A stretch of DNA of 64,000 nt from Selaginella moellendorffii (lineage: Eukaryota > Streptophyta > Lycopodiopsida > Selaginellales > Selaginellaceae). The notes under the pieces were generated by a model. The model saw only the letters and a list, made by a program, of their open reading frames with translations, did not search any database and had not been told where the DNA came from. How positions within the stretch are numbered: position 1 is the stretch's first letter; each line of letters starts with the position of its first letter. Position numbers and translations under genes: made by a program. Of this stretch, positions 34,507 through 44,620 are shown in pieces. The DNA lies in NCBI RefSeq assembly GCF_000143415.4, contig NW_003314328.1, positions 647,889-711,888 of the forward strand, given 5' to 3'.

Positions 34507-36262
34507 TCAAACTCCAGCTTCTTGGGAGGTGACAGGCTTGAGAAGAAGCCCGTGCTCTTCGTCCGTACTAGTGGCGGCGGCGCCGCCGTTGGCACCTCCC
34601 TTCGCGCCGCCCTTCAGCTCCAGCTCCGTACCCGTCAGCCGCCGCGCCCGCTCCGCCTCCACCACCCAGTCCGTACGCCACACGACGAGCAGGATCGAGA
34701 ACGCGCACGCCGCCTGCGCCGCCAGGAGTCCGTACCACAGTCCGCCAAAGCCGACCTTAAACCAGAAGGCCAGCGCCACCGCGACGGGCGTCCCGAGGAA
34801 GTAGAAGGAGCCGAGGTTGATCCGCGCGCCAATGGCCGGCCGCGCGGTACCGCGCAGCACGCCGCACGCCGTCGTCTGGGGGCAGTTGCCCAGTTCGCAC
34901 AGCCCGATGAGCGGCATGACGGCGGCGGTGAGCGCCAGCACGCTGGCGTCGCGGGTGAAGACGCGGCCCCACTGGTGGCGCAGCGCGGTAGTCCACGTCA
35001 GCCCGGCGGTGGCCACCACCAACGCGCACCCCAGCGCGACGTATGCCGCGCGGCGCGCCCGGTCCGGCCGCCGCGCGCCCAGCTCGTTCCCGACCCTGGT
35101 GGAGACGCTGGCGCTCAGCGCGAGCGGGATCGTGTACATCAGCGAGGTGGTCTGGATCAAGATCGCGGTGGTGGCCACCGCGACCTCGGGATTCGGGAGG
35201 TAGCCCGCGAGCAGCGTCATGATCTCATACCACCACCACTCGAGGCAGATCGCGAAGCAGCTGGGCAGCGCGAGCGCCAGCAGCGGGCGCCACTCGCGGA
35301 GGCAGTCCATCGACCAGCCATCGCCCCAAGTCCGGCGGTAGACGCCCGAGATCCGGAGGTAGAGCAGGAGGAGCGCGATCATGAAGAAGTTCGTGAAGAC
35401 GGCGGCCATGGCGACGCCCGGGACGCCCAGCCGGAGCCCAAACGCGAGCGCGAGGCTGAGCGGGACGTGGAGCGCCACCGCCACGGCGGAGCACCACATC
35501 ATCGGCGTGGTGATGCCCTGCGATCGAAGGTAGACGCGCAGCGGCTGGAGGATGCTGTTGGCGAGGAGATCGGGCAGGGAGAAGAGGCAGTAGGTGCTCG
35601 CGACCGCGGTGATGCTTGGATCCTGGGCGAGGAAGAGGAGAATTCGGTGGAGATTGATCCAGAGGAGGGAGATTGGGACGCAGGCGGTGAGGAGGACGAG
35701 GATCGTCCGCCGGAGTGAGAGGCCGATGAGCTTCCAGTTCTTGGATCCGAAAGCTTGGGCGCAAATCGGGTCCATGCCGGATGCCAGGCCGAAGAGAACC
35801 GAGTAGCCCGTGATGTTGGTGAAGCCGATGGAGAGCGCGCCGCCGGCGAGCTCGCGGCCGCCCAGTCGGCCCAGGCAGAGCACCGAGACCATGGCTCGGA
35901 GGTAGACGACGCAGTTCATGGCGGTGATGGGCACCGCAATTCGACCCAATTCGCGCAGCTCCTCGAGAATCTGGCCATGGAGGAACCAAAAGAATCGAGC
36001 GATCAGTCTTGGGCTTCGATCGTGGAGAGGGAGAGAGATGGGCGATGGGCGATCGAGAAGAAATGCGAGAGAAATGTGGGAGAAATCTTGCCTGGGCGAG
36101 GGATGGGCACTCATGCAAGTGCTCCTCCACAATCATCTTGAGCGTGGCCTCGTCTAAGTGTTCTTCCTCGCCGCCATGGCCGACCTTGGAGAGCTTCTCT
36201 TGCCCTCCTCCTTTCTCCTCATCCCCAGCGACCTTTTGCCACGCCTTTGCTGGATCCTCCAT
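34507..36262 (-). CDS. MATE family efflux transporter (DTX type)
   Basis: Two exons, 36262-36092 and 35970-34507, give 544 residues. The intron between them uses a GC donor (CAG|GCAAGA) with a normal AG acceptor. The N-terminal 57 residues are hydrophilic and acidic ([19 protein letters not shown]). The transporter core begins [19 protein letters not shown]. Family segments include [49 protein letters not shown] and [19 protein letters not shown]. Twelve spans are expected, as is usual for MATE proton or cation antiporters, placing it in a vacuolar, endosomal or plasma membrane. The [13 protein letters not shown] signature is that of the ADS1/ELS1-like plant branch. The DNA is much more GC-rich than its neighbours. 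Substrate unknown. Confidence 0.92.
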
Positions 36263-37851
36263 CGGCCTCACGAACGAAAAAAAAGAGAAAGCTCTACCTT
36301 CTCTCTCTTTTTTTTTTTTTTGCTCGATCAATCAATCAATCACTCGATCGATTGGGACGATTCACGCTCGATTGGAGTAAAGAAAAGGAGGCGAGACAAT
36401 GTAAGAGAGGACCAAAGGACACGCCGAGAAAACATCGAAAATCCTGACAAAGAAGCCCTTGTGTGTGTGGTTGCCATTGTATAGCTTATATACAAGCCTT
36501 TAAATTTTTCAATGCACATTTACTTATTGGCATTTAGGGCACGGAATGCGACACCGCCGCCACCCCGCCGTACGCCCCGCCGAAAACACATGCGGGCCGT
36601 GCGATGCCGGGGAGGTGCCATCTGCACCGTCGGCCCCGGCGCGCCACCGAATCTTTTAAAATGGTAGGCCAATACTGTCGCGGCGTGTTGCCCTACTTTT
36701 TGTAAAGCAATTGCGCGAAAGAATGTAGATTCCAGAGAATCATATGTGAAGTATTGTGTCTATGTAGTTAGCATTGCCATTATTTCTTGTTGTCTTATAA
36801 AGTATTCGCAAGGAGAATCCACATGGATGAATGAGGAAATCGGGAGTTATAGAAGTTAGGAGAGCTTCTCTTGCTAGATCGTCGTCGCCAAAGGGTATCC
36901 CTAGGCCGCATTGGGGTGCTTTCTTTTCTATAAAGGTGGGCATTTAGCTTAAGTGTTTGGGGGTGGGGGGAGGGGGGGCATTTAGCCATGAGTGTGATGC
37001 CCGCTTTGGTTCTCTTTGGAGCGAATTTTGATCATTGTCATTCTCAAAATCCGAAATTCTATAATTGCCCTCAATGGTTGAGAGAAAGAGAGGAAAACCA
37101 AGCGCCAAAAGGGATGATCACCATGAACTTTGGATCAACAAACAAACCCTTCTCTCCTTTTTTGTCCCGGAAGACCTTATGCCTTGCACTGTGGGTCTTT
37201 TGACACCGTCGTGATTATATGGCCCAAATTATAGCTCCTGGCAATCAAACCTCCTGAATCAGCCTTGATTTCTGGTTTTCATATACTTTTACTTGAAATA
37301 TCTATAGTATAATATTTGATTCCACTGCTAGCAGTGATCTCTCTCACTCTTACATAAACTTTGAGTGCTCTGCGGCGGTGCCGGATCGATTTGGTGGCAG
37401 TGAGTGCTCGCTGCGCTGCTCCAAAGTGTGCGCACCGGATTCTTCTACACTCTGCCGTGGAGCCTACGCGGCTGTGAAGCCCAAAACAGTGCTCTGGGGC
37501 CAATCAGCTTCCAATCTTCTACGAAAGATCACATCTTTCTACACATCTCAGGAACTGCAAATGCCATACTGGGCATTCATTGCCTTACGTTGGCCTGGGG
37601 AGATTCTTGTCAAGGCCACCGACAATTGGTTGGATTGGAGCTCCTTGGGTGGCCCCCCAAAACTTGATCGACATTCGCAAAAGCTTGTTGTTAAAATGGC
37701 TAGCCAATGTGAGGCTCCAGCACATTATTGAAACTGGGCACGCTTAGATTTTGGCTTTTTGGCATCCAGCACCATGCAAGAATAACTATAAAATACTAAA
37801 GACTAAATTATTTTAAATTTATTAAGGTTTTTAAAATTTAATTTCTAGAAA
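36263..37851. other. Intergenic, 1.6 kb
   Basis: The left part is the MATE promoter and 5' UTR (a T-tract near 36308-36321 and a tcaatcaatcaatc run). A short GC-rich patch lies at about 36540-36650 and a G-run near 36960-36980. Small frames around 37380-37730 lack recognisable motifs. No gene is supported. Confidence 0.4.
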
Positions 37852-37923
37852 AGGAGGCAACCAGGATTGAACTAGTGACCCATTGGACTGCAGCCAATTG
37901 CTCTACCAGTGAGCTATACCTCC
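37852..37923 (-). tRNA. tRNA-Cys (anticodon GCA)
   Basis: The minus strand folds as a cloverleaf: acceptor GGAGGTA pairs with TGCCTCC, the D-arm is TAGCTCACTGGTAGAGCA, the anticodon stem ATTGG/CCAAT encloses CTGCAGT (anticodon GCA), and the T-arm ACTAG/CTGGT has loop TTCAATC. A TTTT Pol III terminator follows directly. The A-box and B-box carry mismatches to consensus, so a weakly active or tRNA-derived copy is possible. No intron is present and CCA is not encoded. Confidence 0.75.
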
Positions 37924-38019
37924 ATTGGACGGGGAAGTTTACGCTAATTGCGAATCTATGGAATTATGCTTCTTTGTCAATGGAAATTCGTTTAGGTGTT
38001 CTAGGGCAGGGAAGCAAGA

Positions 38020-41000
38020 ATGGCGGAGAGGGAGAGGAGGAGCACTGTAATGCGGATGCTCGTCCCCGTCACTGCCCCGGAGGACAAGCGCTTGATCGAG
38101 TTTGACAGCGTTCTTCTCGATCACTTCCTCCGGATGCTCGAGGATCTCCACGGCCAGGGGATCAAAGAAGCTGTAAGTGATCGATCGACGTTTATTTTGC
38201 CCTGTTTGATCGATAGATCTTTGTTTCAAGGTCGAGCGCTGCTACCAGCTCTCGGTGGAGTACCAGAACAGTGGCAACACCAAGAAATTGGGTGAGCTCG
38301 CAACTGTGCTCGACGGCCTTGGCCCCGGGGATTCCAGCATTGTCGCGAGTTCCTTCTCTCACATGCTCAACCTGGGAAACCTCGCGGAGGAGGTCCAGTT
38401 CTCTTGCCGCAAGGCGAGCGCTGTGAGGAGATCCGGCGACATTGGCGATGAGAACAGTGCCGCGACGGAGTCGAACTTGGAGGAGACTTTTCGGCGGCTG
38501 ATGAGCGACGTGGGGAAAACTCCGGACGAGATCTTCCAGGCTTTGAAGCGCCAGACTGTGGATTTAGTACTGACTGCTCATCCAACTCAATCCATTCGAC
38601 GCTCGCTCCTCCAAAAACATGCTCGGTAAGAAAAGATCACAAACTTGACGAACTTCTCCTCTTGCTCGGTAAGAAAAGATCGTTAGACGTGAGCACTGAC
38701 TTGTTTGTGTCTAGCTTGCAGCATTCGTAACTGTTTGTCCCAGCTGCACAAGGACGACTTATCTCCCGACGATAGGCAAGAAATAGACGAGGCTCTCCAG
38801 CGAGAGGTAAGTGTTTTTTTGTCTCGTTTGTAGATAAACCAATGCTGGCTCCATTCTCGCAGATTCAAGCTGCTTTTCGAACTGATGAAATAAGACGTGC
38901 GCCCCCAACCCCGCAGGACGAGATGCGTGCCGGGATGAGCTACTTTCACGAGACAATCTGGAACGGCCTTCCCAAGTTTCTTCGTCGGGTGGATACTGCG
39001 CTAAGAAACATCGGTCTCAAGGAACGCCTTCCGTACAACGTTCCTCTCATACAGTTCTCCTCATGGATGGGAGGCGACAGAGATGGTATGCTTTTGCTGC
39101 TTTAACGATTGCTGAGCCTTACTTTTTCTTAAGGAAATCCTCGTGTAACACCCGAGGTTACGCGAGACGTATGTCTGCTGGCGAGGCTTATGGCAGCAAA
39201 TCTATACTTTTCACAGATCGAGGATCTGATGTTTGAGGTAGGAACTCTGCAAAGTCGTCATGCATAAAACTTTCTAAGAAGAGTTTTTTTTTGCTTCTCT
39301 GTAGCTATCAATGTGTCGTTGCAATGACGAGGTGCGCACTAGAGCCTCTCAGTTGCTTGCTGGAGAGAAAATCGATGTGAAACACTATATAGGTTTGCAG
39401 TGTCAACGTGCTTATCTTTGAGGAATCCGACTATCATTGCTATGTATCTGCTGGCAGAGTTTTGGAAGCAAATTCCACCCACGGAACCATATCGAGTACT
39501 GCTCGGCGATTTCCGTGACCGCCTTTATCAGACGCGAGGACGAACACGGCAGCTCCTTGGAAACGGGAAGTCCGACATTGGCCCAGATGAAACTTTCACC
39601 TCGACCGAACAGGTATATACTGGATCACCTACGTATGTCGACGTACTGATTGTGATACTGGACGATTCTTTGCTTGAAGCAGCACAGATACTGCAGCCTC
39701 TGGAGGTCTGTTATCGCTCTCTCTGCTCTACAGGTGACAAGCCAATCGCTGATGGAAGCCTGCTGGACTTCATGCGTCAAGTTGCGAGCTTTGGGCTGGG
39801 ACTCGTGAGATTAGACATTCGCCAGGAGTCCGAGAGGCATACAGATGTTATGGACGCCATCACGAATTACCTCGGCCTGGGTAGCTACAGAAGCTGGCCA
39901 GAAACGAAGAGGCAAGAATGGCTACTCACGGAGCTCCGCAGCAAGAGACCACTCTTTGGTGCTGATCTTCCGATGACTGAAGAGGTCCAGGACGTGCTAG
40001 GCACATTCTACGTTATATCCGAGTTGCCAGCTGACTGCTTTGGAGCCTACGTTATCTCCATGGCTACAGCTCCGTCCGATGTTCTCACAGTCGAGCTTCT
40101 GCAACGAGAGTGCCGGGTGAGCAAGCCACTGCGGGTGGTGCCGCTCTTTGAGAAGCTCGCGGATTTAGAAGCAGCTCCAGCAGCCATGGATTGCCTCTTT
40201 TCGATCGACTGGTATCGTAGTCACATCAATGGGAAGCAGGAGGTGATGATCGGCTACTCCGACTCTGGAAAGGACGCGGGGAGATTATGTGCTGCTTGGC
40301 AACTGTTCCAGACGCAGGAAAAGCTTGTCGAGGTTTCGAAGAAGCACGGTGTGAAGCTTGTCATGTTTCACGGACGTGGGGGCAGTGTCGGCAGAGGCGG
40401 CGGCCCGACTCATCTGGCAGTTCTTTCGCAGCCTTCGGACACAATCAATGGGTCGTTCCGCGTGACAATCCAAGGGGAAGTCATCCAGCAGTCGTTTGGA
40501 GAAGTCAGCTTTTGCTTCCGGACGCTCCAACGGCTTACTGCGGCGACGCTTGAACATGGAATGTGTCCGCCGAGAACACCCGAGCAACACTGGCGCTCGT
40601 TGATGGACGAGATGGCCGTGGTTGCAACGGCGGAGTATCGAGCCACTGTTTTCAAGGACAAACAATTCATGGACTATTTCACAGCGGTAAGAAAGAAGCT
40701 TTTTCTGCAGCTTGATTACAATGCAAGGAGCTGTTTTGCAGGCAACTCCAGTGCTGGAGTATGGACGGATGAACATAGGAAGCCGACCTTCCAAGAGAAA
40801 TCCCAGCGGAGGCGTCGAGTCCCTCCGGGCAATCCCATGGATCTTCGCCTGGACGCAGACCAGGTTTCACCTTCCAGTGTGGCTCGGAGTTGGAGCGGCT
40901 TTCAAAGCAGTGATCCAGCGCGATGCAACGAACTTGCAAGCGCTCCAGGAGATGTACAAGATGTGGCCCTTCTTCCGTGCAACCGTGGACCTCATCGAGA

Positions 41001-41453
41001 TGGTGTTTGCAAAGGGAGATCCCCGTGTCGCGGCGCTGTACGACGAGCTTTTGGTTCCCAAAGAGCTGCTGCCATTTGGAGACCACTTGAGGCAAAAGTA
41101 CGAAGAGACAAAGGAGCTGCTGCTCAAGGTACGTGAATCCATTTTCGAGCTTTTGGATTTGGATGCGATGGCTGGAAAGGAGCTTGCAGGTGGCGGGACA
41201 CAGCGAGCTTTTGGCCGGGAATCCGATATTAAAGCAGCGGCTGAGCCTTCGCGAGCCATTCATAACTCCGCTCAACGTACAGCAGGCTTTCACGCTCAAG
41301 AAGCTGAGGCAGCAGAGCTCGAGGATCTTTGTGGAGCTGCCGGTGGCGGAGGTGGTGGCGTCGAGAGCCACGGCGGAGGTGGCGGCTGGAATTCACGACT
41401 CGCTCATCCTCACCATGAAGGGAATCGCGGCTGGCATGCAAAACACTGGCTAG
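38020..41453 (+). CDS. PPC: Phosphoenolpyruvate carboxylase, plant type
   Basis: The gene is complete, with about nine short introns, and ends in the plant-type C-terminus MQNTG. It carboxylates PEP with bicarbonate to oxaloacetate in the cytosol. Catalytic segments are present: [18 protein letters not shown] (essential His), [35 protein letters not shown] and [19 protein letters not shown]. The usual N-terminal phosphorylation motif SIDAQLR is absent. In its place the first 20 residues read [20 protein letters not shown]. The ATG at 38020 fits the family length. The intron after EQ (39612) uses the acceptor before ATACTGCAG, restoring the [12 protein letters not shown] region. A tail-to-tail F-box gene begins 28 bp beyond its stop. 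Confidence 0.93.
38620..38681 (+). repeat. Duplicated splice-donor segment in a PEPC intron
   Basis: The 19-bp word tgctcggtaagaaaagatc, containing the exon end and donor, occurs at 38620-38638 and again at 38663-38681, an offset of 43 bp. The first copy is the donor that continues the PEPC frame (HAR|IRNCL). Use of the second would add 43 nt and shift the frame. Confidence 0.85.
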
Positions 41454-41481
41454 ACTTACTATTCTTTTCTTGGTGAATGAT

Positions 41482-42480
41482 CTACAAAATATATTTCCCT
41501 TTCATATTTGATCTCCTATGCTTCACATTTATGGGATCACAAAGTTTCACATTTATGGGATCATACAAAGCCTTGGGTGTTTTGCAATCCTCCCACACCT
41601 TCTCGTCCAGATTGTAACAAAATTCTTGCGAGCTCGTGTCTCCATCTTCCTCACACTCGGCCGGGGTAAAAGCACGAAAGCACAGGTAGCTTTTCTTCGA
41701 CCTGAAATCGAAATGCTGCCGAATGTATGAGACACATATCTCGTCAGCGATGACCTTTTCAGCCTCCAAACGTATTTCGTCTCTTGTAATATCCCAAATT
41801 TTGATCTTTCCTTCGAGATCCTCATCCTCGGTTGCCACCACAAAAAGTTTCTTCTCCCAGACTAGAAGATGGGCTTGCCCTCGCATCCCAATCACAGATA
41901 AATCCCTAAACAAGAACTCACAAGTTGTGGTATCATAGATTGTCAAGCTCTCTTTATCGATGTTGATCGAGACCACTTTGTCGTCGAAAACCACTGGGGT
42001 TGATGCCAAGCTCCGAGGCAAATCCTTTTCCTCCACCCAGCAAGATTGCCCACGGGAGAATGTCCAGACCCGGTTATGAAACCCCCATGCCACAAGTTTG
42101 TAGCATCCGTCATCACCTTTGATACAAACGCTATCAAACTGCACCATCTCGTCCTGGACCTCGGGGATTGTTTCCCAGCTACCAAGAAAAGGATTTCCAA
42201 TGTAGTATCGCTTGTTGTGTGCGGCAATCACTAGGTTATCTCGAAAGGTGGCGGAGTACATTTCATGTCCTCCCCAATGCATAACCGCGGTGCTAGAGTC
42301 CATGATGATCGCATCCCATGAAATCACGCCACTGTCAGAAAAGAGCTCCGTGAAACTTGGTAAGTTTACGAGCTTCCTCCAATGTTTGCATACGCTCCTC
42401 ACCCTGATAACGCCTGAAATAGGAAGCCTTAGAAAGATGGCTTCTAGAACCTCTTCTGGCAGGCACAAGATCCTCTTCAT
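41482..42480 (-). CDS. F-box protein with beta-propeller-like C-terminal region
   Basis: A single exon of 332 residues starts with MKRILCLPEEVLEAIFLRLP. The F-box continues RVRSVCKHWRKLVNLPSF and would bind SKP1 in an SCF ubiquitin ligase. The remaining about 270 residues have repeated beta-strand-type units (WGGHEMYSA, YKLVAWGFHNRVWTFSRG, HLLVWEKKLFVVATEDED), as in plant F-box/kelch-like or F-box associated domain proteins. The substrate is unknown. The tail has a short internal duplication, YDPINVKLCDPINVKH. It is convergent with the PEPC gene with 28 bp between stop codons. A further 21 bp upstream is open without an ATG. Confidence 0.82.
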   Translation of the reverse strand: MKRILCLPEEVLEAIFLRLPISGVIRVRSVCKHWRKLVNLPSFTELFSDSGVISWDAIIMDSSTAVMHWGGHEMYSATFRDNLVIAAHNKRYYIGNPFLGSWETIPEVQDEMVQFDSVCIKGDDGCYKLVAWGFHNRVWTFSRGQSCWVEEKDLPRSLASTPVVFDDKVVSINIDKESLTIYDTTTCEFLFRDLSVIGMRGQAHLLVWEKKLFVVATEDEDLEGKIKIWDITRDEIRLEAEKVIADEICVSYIRQHFDFRSKKSYLCFRAFTPAECEEDGDTSSQEFCYNLDEKVWEDCKTPKALYDPINVKLCDPINVKHRRSNMKGKYIL

Positions 42481-44495
42481 TATTGAATGGTACCCTAACA
42501 ATCTTTACTTCGTCTTTATATATAACCAAGATTACCTTTTCGAGATAGCGTAAACCATGGTTATCATAAAATAAGATCCGAATATTCGCACATAAAATCC
42601 GGTTGGACTATGATAGAGTGGGGGTTATAAATCTTTGCACTCCTAGATGCAGCTGTGTTGGTTGAGGGGTGGTTAAAAAGTGAGGAGATTTCCAGCTGAA
42701 AGTAACAAGCATTAAAAAAGTTGTAACAAAATGAAACTAAATCTTACCATTCTTGATAAACTGTCAATCTCCAACTGTTTGTAACTGCCATCACATGTCG
42801 TTTCTTTTATATATATATATTCCGTTTTCAGAATTCTTGTGTATGAATTGCTGAGCTTGCATCGGTCAGGAAAGGCAGGGATTTGCATTGGACTGGAAGA
42901 CAGCAATCTAAACAAAACACGCAAGCATGCGCACAAACAGTGTTGTGGGGGCTGCAAGCGCAAATCAATCGATTCAATGAAAACCCTTGAAGCATCATCC
43001 GGTCTTTAATAATTCATTCCAATGTGACAAATCCCGCGAAGATATACACATCGTTCCACATATTCTAGCCTAAACGCACTTATGCTCTTGATTCTATCTG
43101 TCCGTGGAACGTGGGAAACTTCAGTGTGTGTTTGGATGGAACTCCCTGGCTCTTTGCAAATTGCCAGAAAGGCTGCCAATACAAATAAAAAAGTAGGATG
43201 TTGATAGAGTGAAAATGAGTGCTGCCATGCAATGCAATGCTCATGACAACCTAGCGATTATTATTCCCTTGCCTTCCATTCTTCCCAAATCACAATTCTT
43301 TTCAGTCTCGCAAAATCTCTCAATCCATTCTTTCCATCCCCAAGTTGGTACAAAAGCAAAGATTCCCCCCTTTCCATTCTCTCCTTTATTTTTTGTTGCT
43401 TGTCACCGACTGTGTGACAATAGTATGAAGAGATATCGAAAAAATATGTGCTTGGGGATTGGTCCCGTGGACCCATGGGCGGTGCCGGCGGGCCCACCAA
43501 CACGGTCCTCCCTGTCAGCATTGCTGACGTGTGACGGGTCGACTGTTTCCTTTCGTCCCAGGCGCTTTCCAGTTGGGGCATATAGTTGTGCCCATCAACC
43601 TTTTCTTTTTAATCAAAAGGGCGCGATTTCATACTAGAATATAATTTCATGGTTTCTAAAGTGATATTGCGATTCCATGGGCTGGAAATGCAAAGATTCC
43701 ACATGGTTTTAGAGGTTTTCGTAGAGATGGGATGGATTAGGTTAGCAGACTTTTTGGGTGCGAACGGCTAAGGCCTTCACATGGGGCCCTCGTGGCAATT
43801 CCAACACGAATTCTAGTGGCCTTTCTTTTTTCTGAAAATGAGTATTATGCGCTATACAGTGACGGAATATTCGTTGTACTGGATACGATATATATATGCG
43901 CCTTGCTTGAGGAGCTGGAGGTTTCTCTCGGTTTTTTTGATTGATCCATTGAGCGCGCTCGCGAGAGAGGAAAGGCGAGGAAGAAATCGATTAGGTTCTT
44001 CGGTGGCGAGAGAGATCCGGTAGCTCTCGCTTTGGATCGTTGGTCAAGGTTGTGAAGTGGTCGAAGGGAGTTTATGTGCATTCTTCCTGTTGGTTTTGGT
44101 CCGTCTGTGTGGTGGAGTGTATCGTCTGTGCTCTGCATTTTTTAGGAGCCAGGTCTATCTTGATCCACCGCTGGAAATTCTTTGATCCGCGATTGCGCTG
44201 CCTCGAGGCATCGCTCGCGCCAGTTTTGCTTTTTGCATATATCTTTCTTTTCCCTCCTGGGATTGTTTGACAGACCCCGGGGTTTTGCGTTTCGATTTTG
44301 TGCATAGTCGCGTCGAGAGGGATAAAGCTTCCAAGAAAATCGAAAAAAGAAAACATTTCGCCTTCGTGAGATTGATAGTGAGTCTGAGATCGATTTCGAT
44401 CGAATCGATCCAAGTCTAGTATTCTAGTGTGCATAAACTCGCTCGTCCCAATCCCAATTTTGCTGTGTTGTATATTTTGCTTTGTTCTTAACATC
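42481..44495. promoter_or_regulatory. 2-kb upstream region of the giant repeat gene
   Basis: No supported gene lies here. An ATATATATAT run at 43888-43897 is a candidate TATA element and would imply a 5' UTR of roughly 570 nt. The left part is the upstream flank of the F-box gene at 41482-42480. Another TA-run sits near 42812-42825, in the F-box promoter direction. Confidence 0.4.
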
Positions 44496-44589
44496 ATGGG
44501 GAAGTGTTCTAGCAAAGAACGTGTTGGAAAAGCAATGGTCTCCAAGATCAATGCCGTCCAGAAATCTTCGGGGGCTTCGAGCTCGAATG

Positions 44590-44620
<31 letters not shown>

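Noticed and set aside
34529-35718. 436-codon plus-strand frame and other long frames over 34.4-36.3 kb
   Set aside because: They are GC-rich shadows of the MATE gene, whose minus frame has clear transporter motifs.
39612-39690. Uninterrupted PEPC frame through the 39.6-kb intron
   Set aside because: The stretch is open by chance, but it has GT/AG ends and removing it restores the conserved [14 protein letters not shown] join.
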